Source of the DNA: Piliocolobus tephrosceles
Lineage: Eukaryota > Chordata > Mammalia > Primates > Cercopithecidae
Assembly: GCF_002776525.5 (NCBI RefSeq)
Contig: NC_045441.1
Span: 128,216,518-128,280,517, forward strand
Reading direction: 5' to 3'
DNA length: 64,000 nucleotides
In this document: in pieces, positions 46,380 to 57,800 of the stretch
Position numbering within the stretch: position 1 is the stretch's first letter
How the letters are laid out: the number at the start of each line of letters is the position of its first letter
Made by a program: the position numbers and the translations under genes
The notes under the pieces: generated by a model
Seen by the model: the letters and a program-made list of their open reading frames with translations, nothing else
Database searches by the model: none
What the model was told of the DNA's origin: nothing

Positions 46380-46540
46380 ACCAAGAAGCCGCGGGCGCCG
46401 GTTCTCCAACGAGCTTTTCTCCCCGACGTACCAGCCTCCCGGCGGGGTTGCCGTGGAGACAGAGCGTCCTGTGTGGATGCGGCGAAACGCTGAGGCGCGG
46501 CCTTTGCTGTCTGGAGGGGACTCACGAGACCGGCGTCAAG
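46380..46540 (+). promoter_or_regulatory. TTC26: TTC26 core promoter / 5' UTR
   Basis: GC-rich, CpG-containing stretch just before the TTC26 start codon with no TATA box. It contains the X-box at 46,447-46,460. An upstream ATG at 46,477 would be included in the mRNA if transcription starts before it. Confidence 0.65.
46447..46460 (+). promoter_or_regulatory. X-box (RFX transcription factor site)
   Basis: GTTGCCGTGGAGAC fits the X-box consensus RYYNYY-N(1-3)-RRNRAC at every constrained base. It is 81 bp upstream of the TTC26 ATG. RFX factors bind X-boxes to switch on ciliary genes, which suits an IFT-B subunit. Confidence 0.8.
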
Positions 46541-46543
46541 ATG
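46541..46543 (+). CDS. TTC26: TTC26 exon 1 coding end (start codon only)
   Basis: Exon 1 is almost all 5' UTR and its last three bases are the ATG, followed at once by the donor gttagt. Context is caagATG with A at -3. After splicing the next codon is also ATG, so the protein starts Met-Met. The mRNA start is unknown; the GC-rich 46,380-46,540 stretch is the probable 5' UTR and core promoter. Confidence 0.85.
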
Positions 46544-49500
46544 GTTAGTGACTCTGAATAGTGAGGGATTACTTTGAGTAGGTCCTGAGGCTGGCGATTC
46601 GAGGTTCCCAGCACACTTCTGTGTAAAGTCTAGGTGTGTCCGCAGAGGGTAATCCCCAGCTCTCCCTGTGTTCCCACGGGGGACAGGGATGCAACTGTAA
46701 ATACCTCGATGCTTTCTTCCCTCCTGCTTCTCCATTTACCCACATCTAAACCACTCGTGGGTTGGGAAGCAGAGGAAGGGAAAGCTGAGATGACAGAAGC
46801 TGTGCAAAAGCATCTCTAGCCAGTGAAGATAAAGTTGGGAGTAGCTGTTTGGTCCTTCCCAAGTATTGGGTGATGGCTCTTCTACTAGAATACCTGTTAC
46901 AAAGCAAGTTTAAATAGGCTTCCCTGGGGTTCGTTGTTAAGGATTTGATTTATAATTTTTTTTTTTTTGAGACGGAGTCTCGCTCTGTCGCCCTGGCTGG
47001 AGTGCAGTGGTGTGATCTCGGCTCACAGCAACCTCCGCCTTCAGGTTCAAGCGTTCTTCTGCCTCAGCCTCCTGAGCAGCTGGGACTACAGGCGCCTGTC
47101 ACCACGCCCGGCTAATTTTTGTATTTTTAGTAGAGATGCGGTGTCACCATGCTGATCAGGCTGGTCTCGAACTCCTGACCTCCTAATCCGCCCGCCTTGG
47201 CCTCCCAAAGTGCTGGGATTACAGGCGTGAGCCACCGTGCCCGGCCTTGACTTACAAACTACTGAGCTGCAACACTCAGTTTAAATCTGATAATCAGAAT
47301 TGGACCATACAGCTATCTTTGTTTCTTTTACAGATGCTTTCAAGGGCCAAACCTGCTGTAGGCAGAGGCGTACAGCCCACTGACAAAAGAAAGAAGAAAG
47401 GTAGGAAGATTCCAAAACTAGAGGAGCTACTTTCAAAAAGAGATTTCACTGGAGCTATTACCCTATTGGAGGTAATGCCCAAAGAACGTTGCTTCTTAGC
47501 GTGTGAGTAGGAGACTGTAGATGAATGACTAGGTGAGAATGCTGGTTGCTATGCTGTTGTAATAGGTGCGTGCATTCTGAGGCTTCCTGTACAAATTCCC
47601 TGTAAATCTAGTCAGGCACAGATTCCGGATTCTAAGTTAACTATAAACCTGATAACAAATGAACTAAGAAACTAAATTTGGCTGGGCGCGGTGGCTCACG
47701 CCTGTAATCCCAGCACTTCGGGAGGCCGAGGCAGGTGGATCACGAGGTCAAGAGATAGAGACCCTGGCCAACATGATGAAACCCCATCTCTTAAGAATAC
47801 AAAAATTAGCTGGGCATGGTGGCATGCACCTGTAGTCCCAGCTTCTTGGGAGGCTGAGGCTGGAGAATTGCTTGAACCTGGGAGGCGGAGGTTGCAGTGA
47901 GCCAAGATCATTGCACTGCACTCCAGCCTGAGTACAAGGCAAGACTCTGTCTCAAAAAACAAACAACCAAACAAACAAACAAAAGAAAAACCTAATTTCT
48001 TGAGGGCCACTTTTGAGTATGTTTAGTTTACCAATGGTGATTACAATCTAAAAATGTGAAGGGACATTTAATACAATGTCATTTCACACATTGCTTATCC
48101 CAACCCTTGACCAATGTATGATTTTTTTTCCTATTATATGTTCTAAAATTTTGATCAAATTTAAATAATTCTAACATGCGTATGGTTGAAAATATTATAG
48201 CCCCAGAAAATATTTCAAATCTCCATGGCAGTAGTTCTCATCTTTTAATAGACATTGGAATTACCTAGGGTACTTAATAAGATATTGATTCCTGGGCTCC
48301 TGCTGTAGGTCTGCAGTGGTACTCAGGAATCTACATTTTAAGGTGAGTAGTCTAAGTGCCTCTGATGGAGATGGTCCCAGGAGACTGCGCTTTGAAAAAC
48401 TGCTTTGTGGGAAGCACATGTTACAGGAGGGTGAAGGGTTGCACCAAAGAATGAAGAGTTCTGACAGCATGGTCTGGTTGTGTTGTGCCACAGTCATTTC
48501 TCTTAAAATGCTACTCCATCCATATTACTCTGAATCTACTGTTAATAATTGTTATAATTAGGTTTACATGTATTTCTCCATCTTCCATGTATAGTTCACT
48601 TTCTTGTTTTTTCTTTTTTCTTTTTTTGAGATGGACTTTCACTCTTGTCACTCAGGCTAGAGTGCAATGGCGCAATCTCAGCTCACTGCAGCCTACACCT
48701 CCCTGGTTCAAGCAATTCTCCTGCCTTAGCCTCCTGAGTAGCTGGGATTACAGATGCCACACCCAGCTAATCTTTTGTATTTTTAGTAGAGATAGGGTTT
48801 CACCATGTTGGCCAGGCTTGTCTCAAACTCCTGGGCTCAGGTGATCCACCTGCCTCAGCCTCCCAAAGTGCTGGGATTACAGGCGTGAGCCACTGCCCCC
48901 GGCCTAGTTCGCCTTCTTACTAAGTGCTCTGGTATTGAACATGTTGTTTAGCTTTTTAGGCATCAGCCTTCTCATCTTTGCAGTGGGGGAGTTGGCATGG
49001 AGAAACCTTCTAGTTCTGTGAATCAGTGGACTGAGTGCTATATATCTATTTTCGTCAGTCTGTTTCCCTCTTTTTTCTCTAAGACAGTGACCACATTTTC
49101 CTTATTGTATAACACCAGGTTGCCTTTATTTTATTTTATTTTTGAGATAGGGTCTCATTCTGTCGCCCAGGCTGGAATGCAGTGGCGTGATGGTGGCTCA
49201 CTGCAGCCTCAACCTCCCAGGGCTCACACCAGTCTTCCACCTCAGCCTCCACGTAGCTGAGACTACAGGCATGTGCCACTATGCCTGGCTAATTTTCATT
49301 TGATTGGCTATTTGTGTGTGTGTGTAGAAATGGGGGTCTCACCATGTTGCCCAGGCTGGTCTTGAACTCCTGGGCTCAAGGGATGCTCCTGCTTCTGGCC
49401 TCCCAAAATGCTGGGTCTACAGGGCCAGACTGCCTTTAAGTTGGCAGGGAGGCTCTGCTCTTTGCTTATATTCTTAGGTAGTTAGTTGGAGTACCATGCT

Positions 49501-52500
49501 GTATGGGAATGGAAACTGCTATGGTTTGGGGTGAGGAAGTCTCATGCGCTTTCCTGTAGCTCCAGGGAATTCAGGGAGACCTCACATGCGAATATCTCCA
49601 GAATTAAGGCACTATACTCAAATTCATAGCATTTGGTATGAGGAGGATTTCTAATGTTGTAGAGTTAGCTACAGGAGTAAATTCTTAGTCCAGACAAGAA
49701 AGTATCAAAGGGATGTCTTCATCTTGTAATGACTGAGGCCCCTTAAGTTCTATAGTGATGCTCTGTAAATATGTGTTGGTTCACTATTTGATTTATCACC
49801 CTGTAGAGTGAAAAAAAAATCTTATCTTACCATGGAAATTCAGAATTTTCTGTCAAGATCTCAGTCCTTTCCTCCAAAATAAGGCTTTTCTTTTGTTGGC
49901 TGAGGAATTCATAAATACTTGTTCACAATGGACATAAGTGAGGCCAAGTCTTCTGAACATCCTTAACTCTTGTAGACCTGGTAAGCTAGCCTGCTCAAGG
50001 GTAATAGAAAGATTTAATGGCTTGTCCTCAGTGAAAGGTTACAACCTATTAGTAAATATATGTGTGTGCTAATGCAATGGGACTGAAGCAGGAGGTTAAA
50101 TGCAGTAGAGCACAGAGGGTGACAACATGAGCTTTGGAGTCAGGCATTTCTTTAAGTCCCTGACAGCACACATACTGGCCATGTGGCCTTGAGTTCATGG
50201 TTCAGCCTCTCTAACCTTCAGTTATTTGGCTCTAAATATTTTACATAATTCTCTTCCTTATATATCACCCAGAATTGTTAGGCAACTCAAATGCTTTCTG
50301 GAGTATAATATCAGTAAATACAGAAAGCCAAATGTGAAATATTTGAAAATATAAACTTCTGTGACAATTAGAAGATACTTGTCCTATAGGTATAGGTTTA
50401 ATTAAACCTCATATTGTCATGCTTCTAATACTTAGATTGCCTGTTGTTCGTTAGTAACCCAACATAGCATTTTTTTTTAAACAGAGAGTTTACTATTCAA
50501 ATTTTCATGCTTTTTAAATACATTTTTAACCTGAAGTTCAAACGTCATGTTGGGGAAGAAGAAGAGGATACTAATTTGTGGATTGGATATTGTGCCTTTC
50601 ACCTGGGTGACTACAAGAGAGCTCTGGAGGTTAGTGTAAAAAAAGTTTTTTCCAAACAGAACTGTGTTTAAAATGTTATTAAACTTTATATTATAATAAT
50701 ACACATTCATGGTAAAATTCAAACAATGCAGAAGGAAACAAAAAGAAGTTACCTATTTGCATTCCTCAATTATACTTGTTAATGAAGGCAACCACTGACT
50801 TTTTAAAAACTTATGGCTTCAGTAATCATCTATATGTTAATACGTTCTATTACAGTAGTTCCCCCTTGTCTATGGTTTTGCTTCCCGAGGTCAATCTGAG
50901 TTACCCAAGGTCAATCTCAGTCTAAAAATAGGTGAGGACAGTATAATAAGATATTTTCAAAGAGAGAGAGAGAGAGCAAAAGAGACCACACCCTCATAAC
51001 TTTTATTACCATATATTGTTATAGTTCTGTTATCCATTATTGGTGTTAATCTCTTATTGTGCCGAACTTATAAATTAAACTTTATCATAGGTGTGTATGT
51101 ATAGGAAGAAAACATAGTATATATAAGATTCAGTACTATCCAAGATTTCAGGCATCTACTAAGGATCTTTAAACATATCCCCTGTGGGTAAAGGAGGGCT
51201 ACTGTATATGTACATGTATCTTGTGTACTTTGTACTTTTACATGCATACTAATGAGATTGTACAACATATTGGTATTAGCATTTATTTATTTATTTTTTA
51301 TTTTATTTTTTTTTATTTTTGAGACGGAGTCTCGCTCTGTCGCCCAGGCTGGAGTGCAGTGGCGTGATCTGGGCTTACTGCAAGCTCCGCCTCCTGGGTT
51401 CAGGCCATTCTCCTGCCTCAGCCTCCCGAGTAGCTGGGACTAGAGGCGCCCGCCACCGTGCCCAGCTAATTTTTTTGTATTTTTTTTAGTAGAGACGGGG
51501 TTTCACCGTGGTCTCGATCTCCTGACCTTGTGATCCGCCTGCCTTGGCCTCCCAAAGTGCTGGGATTACAGGCGTGAGCCACCGCGCCCGGCCGGTATTA
51601 GCATTTATTAAGTAAATCTTCAGAAAAGGAAAATTAAGCCATTTTGATAAAAACTTTCATGAGTCTTCTCTCAAGAGAATTTCACTTTTCCTTTGCTTGG
51701 TTATTTTTAGACATAGGAATGATTATATTTATATTTTTACAAGTAGAATTGTTTTGGAGAAATTGTTTTTCTTGGTCATTGTAAACCCTACCCATCTACA
51801 ATAATTAATCAGTGGGATTATGGATTTACTTTCTTTTTTTTTTTTTTTTTTTTTTGAGATGGAGTCTTGCTCTGTCACCCAGGCTAGAGTGCAGTGGCGC
51901 GATCTCGACTCACTGCAAGCTCTGCCTCCTGGGTTCAAGCGATTCCCCTGCTTCATATCACCCCCGCCCGGGGAAGCTGGGACTACGGGTGTGCGCCACC
52001 ATGCCCGGCTAATTTTTTTGTGTGTTTTAGTAGAGATGGGGTTTCACCATGTTGGTCAGGATGGTCTCAATCTCCTAACCTCGTGATCTGCCCGCCTCAG
52101 TCTCCCAAAGTGCTGGGATTACAGGCGTGAGCCACCACTCCCAGCCACATTTCCTACATATTCTCATTCCCAAGATGTAATCTAAGCAAATTTGAAGAAC
52201 CTCCATAACTAAAATGAAAATATTCGAGGACAGGTAATGAGGAGGCGAAATGAAGAACAAAGGAACAAAGTTGGTGAAGGGAAAGGGAAGATGTGAAAAG
52301 GACAGAATAGAGGCTGGCAGTATTTGTAAAAGGCATAGGAGGATAGAAAGAACAACCCACATGTAGTAAGAAAATGAAATAAAGGCACCTGGGAAAGACT
52401 GATTAAAAAGTGAGAGTATATGGAAAATGTCGTTGACAAAGTGAGTCTCAGAAAGTATCCTTGGCAGGAAAAACAAAACATTTTAAAAATATGAAGACTC

Positions 52501-54818
52501 CCTCGATGCCAAAAAGGCCAGAAAGCAATTAGAATGAAATGAAACTTGTCGTATATTAAAGCCATCAGATTTTAAGTTAACTGAACGTGTGAATTTCTTT
52601 TTTTTTTTTTTTTTTTGAGACAGAGTCTGGCTCTGTCGCCCAGGCTGGGGTGCAGTGGCCAGATCTCAGCTCACTGCAAGCTCCGCCTCCTGGGTTTACG
52701 CCATTCTCCTGCCTCAGCCTCCTGAGTAGCTGGAACTACAGGCGCCTGCCACCTCGCCCGGCTAGTTTTTTGTATTTTTTAGTAGAGACTGGGTTTCACC
52801 ATGTTAGCCAGGATGGTCTCGATCTCCTGACCTGGTGATCCACCCGTCTCGGCCTCCCAAAGTGCTGGGATTACAGACTTGAGCCACCGCGCCCAGCGAA
52901 CGTGTGAATTTCTTAAAGGGTATCTTGTATGTCTTTTTAAGTTAGCAGAAATAAAATGTTTCAGTTACTTTTTGTTTCTGTTGTTTGTTAGTCCCTATCA
53001 GTATTAATTGGGAGACAAAAACCACAAGTATAAGATTATATGGACAATAGCCCTGCAGATATAGGATTGAGCTTTAGCTTCAGCATTTAACCTTTTCAGG
53101 TATAGAATAATTGCAGAGCATGTAGGATTCCCTAAATGTGAAGTTACTTAATCTCAGTATGAAATCCTATTCCATTATGGAAGAATGGCCCATCAATTGC
53201 TTTGCTGCCAAAACGAGATCACTGCTTACTATGTATTTCAGGAATATGAAAACGCTACAAAAGAGGAAAATTGTAATTCTGAAGTCTGGGTGAACCTAGC
53301 TTGCACCTACTTCTTTCTTGGGATGTATAAACAAGCTGAAGCAGCTGGATTTAAAGGTAAAGGTGCTCTTATATCTGATATTCTTCATTCATAGTGAAGA
53401 GTCGTTTTGAAGATTTTAAAACTTAATGTATTCCTTTTTCTCTTGAGAAAAAAAAATTGATATTAGAGAGCTAAAAAAATAGCTTTAGTTCTCAAAGAAT
53501 ATTGGATTTGAGTAACGATGTTTAAAGAGATTTAGTGCTACACCCCACCAGGCTACAGCCAAAAAGCAGAAGGACAAAAGAAGAAAAAGGGCCAGGTGTC
53601 TTTCTTAGGCCCCATCACGGGAGGATGGGCATGCTGTTAGTGGTAGTTAGGTATAGTTTTTTTCAGGCTATTATGGCTGTGAACTTTATGGCTGCTTTTC
53701 CTGTTTCTTTTTTCTTTTTTCTTTTTTTTGAGATGGAGTCTCGCTCTGTGGCCCAGGCTGGAGTGCAGTGGCTGGATCTCAGCTCACTGCAAGCTCCGCC
53801 TCCCGGGTTCACGCCATTCTCCTGCCTCAGCCTCCTGAGTAGCTGGAACTACAGGCGGTTTCACCATGTTAGCCAGGATGGTCTCGATCTCCTGACCTCA
53901 TGATCCGCCCGTCTTGGCCTCCCAAAGTGCTGGGATTACAGGCTTGAGCCACTGCGCCTGGCCCTGCTTTTCCTGTTTCTAAGTGAGAAACCCAGAAATT
54001 TCAGTTTGAAGAATCCAGAAATCATCCCTTCTGCTTTCTTACATACGATATTCATCTCAGGACAACTGTACTCAAATTTGAAAATAAGAATAAAAGGGAA
54101 ACATGGTAGAAAAAGTTAAAGATGGCTGGGCGCAGTGGCTCACACCTGTAATCCCAGCACTTTGGGAGGCCAAGGCGGGCAGATCACCTGAGGTCAGGAG
54201 TTCGAGACCAGCCTGACCAACATGGAGAAACCCCATCTCTACTAAAAATACAAAATTAACCAGGTGTGGTGGCTCATGCTTGTAATCCCAGCTACTCGGG
54301 AGGCTGAGGCAGGAGAATCGCTTGAACCCGGGAGACGGAGGTTGCAGTGAGCTGAGATCGAGCCATTGCACTCCAGTTTGGGCAACAAGAGTGAAACTCC
54401 ATCTCAAAAAAAAAAAAAAGTTAATTAAAGGATGAACCAAATTAAGTTCAAGGAAATACAGAGAAAGTGGGTACTGTAATGTTTGATAGGGAAGAATGTA
54501 TTCGAGGTAGAATTAATTTATACATATAAAGAATTTTAGCCGGGCGCGGTGGCTCAAGCCTGTAATCCCAGCACTTTGGGAGGCCGAGACGGGCGGATCA
54601 CGAGGTCAGGAGATCGAGACCATCCTGGCTAACACTGTGAAACCCCGTCTCTACTAAAAAATACAAAAAACTAGCCGGGCGAGGTGGCGGGTGCCTGTAG
54701 TCCCAGCTACTCGGGAGGCTGAGGCAGGAGAATGGCGTAAACCCGGGAGGCGGAGCTTACAGTGAGCTGAGATCCGGCCACTGCACTCCAGCCCGGGAGA
54801 CAGAACCAGACTCCATCT

Positions 54819-54851
<33 letters not shown>

Positions 54852-57800
54852 ATTTTAGCCCAAATTCATGGTAGACATGGAACTTGAAGACTTTTTTTTT
54901 TTTTAATACTTTAAGTTCTAGGGTACATGTGCAGAACGTGCAGGCTTGTTACATATGTATACATGTGCCATGTTGGTGTGCTGCACCCATTAACTCGTCA
55001 TTTACATTAGGTATATCTCCTAATGCTATCCCTCCCCCCACCTTTTTTTTTTTTAAAGACATGGTCTCACTATGTTGCCCAAGCTGGAGTACAGTGGCTA
55101 TTCATAGGTGTGCGCATAGCATGCTGTAGCTTCAAACTCCTGGGTTCAAGCCATCCTCTAGCCCCAGCCTCCTGAGTAGCTGAGACTGCAGACAATGCCC
55201 GCCACCACGCCCAGCAAAGCCTTTCTTGATTTGTACCCAAATTATTTCATATGTACCAATGTAGTTTTTCCTAATTTAGTTATTAGGTCCTTAATGTTAC
55301 TTACTTTATCTTATATTTCTAGGCTTTATCTGTGCTAAGAACAGTGTTAAACACATATAAGGTGATCACGGTAGCTATCTCTATTTCCATATAGTTTTTT
55401 TCTTTTTTTCTTTCTTATACATTGAAGTAGGACTTTTTCTGTAAAAGAGATAGAATCGGGTATCCAGAATCAGAAAGTTTTCCAAGAGTGCAAAGGAGAT
55501 TTGGAACTTAAAAGCTGTTAACATTTTTGCTTGACTGCCTGTTTCAGTATGGCACATAATTATGCTAGAAAGTCTGTGGAATAGAGACCGGGCTAGTATT
55601 TAGGAAAATATGGCAGTATAATTGTGGAAAAGGAGATACCAGAAGGAATTAACAAAGAATACTGGGACTAAGAGGTGAATGAGAGTGGATTCATGCACAC
55701 ATTGAGATGACCATGGGTGTCTATTACCACTGTTTGGTTTGGTATATGAACAACACAGAGGTGGGCTGTTGCTATAACCATGCATGTGGAGTATTGTATT
55801 GTGGATCACCGTAATAGGATCGGGTAGAACAACCAGTGGAGAAGAGCAGAATCTTAGCACATTTCTCTTCTAGTTCTTGATGCTGTTTCTGCTACTGCAG
55901 GTGGAGACCAGACTCAAACAATATGTATTCTTTTTTTTTTTTTTTTGAGACGGAGTCTCTGTTGCCCAGGCTGGAGTGCAGTGGCGTGATCTTGGCTCAC
56001 TGCAAGGTCCACCTCCTGGATTCATGCCATTCTTCTGCCTCAGCCTCCCGAGCAGCTGGGACTACAGGCACCCCGCACCACGCCTGGCTAGTTTTTTGTA
56101 TTTTTTAGTAGAGATGGGGTTTCACCGTGTTAGCCAGGATGGTCTCGATCTCCTGACCTCATGATCCACCCACCTCGGCCTCCCACAGTTCTGGGATTAC
56201 AGGCGTGAGCCACCGCGCCCGGCCAACAATATGTATTCTAGCAGAGACATATTAAGATCAGATAAATAAGGATTTGGGAAGATTCGTCCGAGTCTCATTT
56301 CATTCCTACAAGGGACTGCTAGACTATTGAGTTCTTTAATAAGCAACTTGGATTTTTTTTCAGCTTCAAAAAGCCGACTCCAAAACCGCCTCCTCTTCCA
56401 CTTGGCTCACAAGGTATTTATGTTCTCATTTCACATTTTTTTGTTTTAAAAATATTTTTATTTTTCTTCTTTCTTGTTACTAACACTAGTGAGAGATAAT
56501 TAATTAGAAATTCTTGTTAATGGTTTTCTAGAACAAGCGGAATATAACTGTTAATTGTATAGGATATTCTCCTCTATCAATGTTCTTTACCCTCTGAATT
56601 TATTCAGATATGTTAGGTTTTATTTCTCCTTAAGCAACAGTCATATAAGAAGTTTAGACTGGGCATGGTCGCTCACGCCTGTAATCCCAGCACTTTGGGA
56701 GGCTGAAGTGGGTGGATCACCTGAAGTCAGGAGTTCGAGACCAGCTTGGCTAACATGGTGAAACCGTGAGTCTATAGTCGGGCTTGGTGGTGCACTCCTT
56801 TAATACCAGCTACTGAGGAGTCTGAGGCAGGAGAATCAGTTGAACCCAGGAGGCGGGGGTTGCAGTGAACCTAGATCGTGTCACTGCACTCCAGCCTGGG
56901 CAACAGAGCGAGACTCTGTCTCAGAAAAAAAAAGAAGTTTAATTTGTGTCAACTATCCTATTATCTCTTAGGAAACAGACTCAGAATCAACTTGTCCTGA
57001 CTCCTAGAAATAAATATACACTTTTCAGAATTGCTGTATGGTAATTATTTTGATAATGATAAAATTATTTTTTAATTCATTTAAAAAATTGTTTTATAGC
57101 ATTCCACCAAATGCATCATATGTGCCATTATTTATTCAACATTTCCTAGTTATTTGACTTTTAGATTATTTATAATTTTAAAAATTTATAAAAATGTCAT
57201 TCTGAACATCCTAGAAATGGACATACCTATTGGGTATGAGCAACTTTAAAACTTTTAATTGATATTGCTAAGTTGCTTTACAGAAAGTTTAATCATCCAC
57301 AGGCATTATATGAAAATAATTATTTTTGGTACATTTAGAAATTCCACATCACAATTGTCACTTTGTCTCTTTCTCTTTTTAGTTTTGCTTTACATGTTTT
57401 TCAGACTGTCATTAAGTGCACACAAACTTAGAATTGCTAGTAGACTGTCTAGCAATAGTGTCTTCCTAGTAGACTAAAACATATATTATCATGAAATAGC
57501 TCTCATCTCTAAAAGATTTCTCTTTGTCATATTTGTAAGCTATACTAGCTCTTTTGGTAGCATTTGCCTATTATATCTCTCATCTATTCTTTTACTTTCT
57601 ACCTTTCCATGTCCTTAAATTTAAGGTGACTCTTATAAACAGCATATAAATGAGTTTTGTGGGTTTTAAAATCCAGTTAAAATCTTTTTTTTTTTTTTTG
57701 AAACGGAGTCTCGCTCTGTCGCCCAGGCTGGAGTGCAGTGGCCGGATCTCAGCTCACTGCAAGCTCTGCCCCCCGGGTTTACGCCATTCTCCTGCCTCAG

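Larger units (their letters stand above)
46477..47383 (+). other. Upstream ORF overlapping the TTC26 start (spliced, 38 codons)
   Basis: An ATG at 46,477 opens a frame that is +1 relative to TTC26, crosses the exon 1-2 junction (GAT codon split G|AT) and ends at TGA 47,381-47,383 inside the coding region. It matters only if transcription starts upstream of 46,477. No protein function is implied. Confidence 0.45.

Noticed and set aside
46280..46735. 151-codon minus-strand open frame over the TTC26 promoter
   Set aside because: Antisense of a GC-rich promoter and 5' UTR; no domain recognised.
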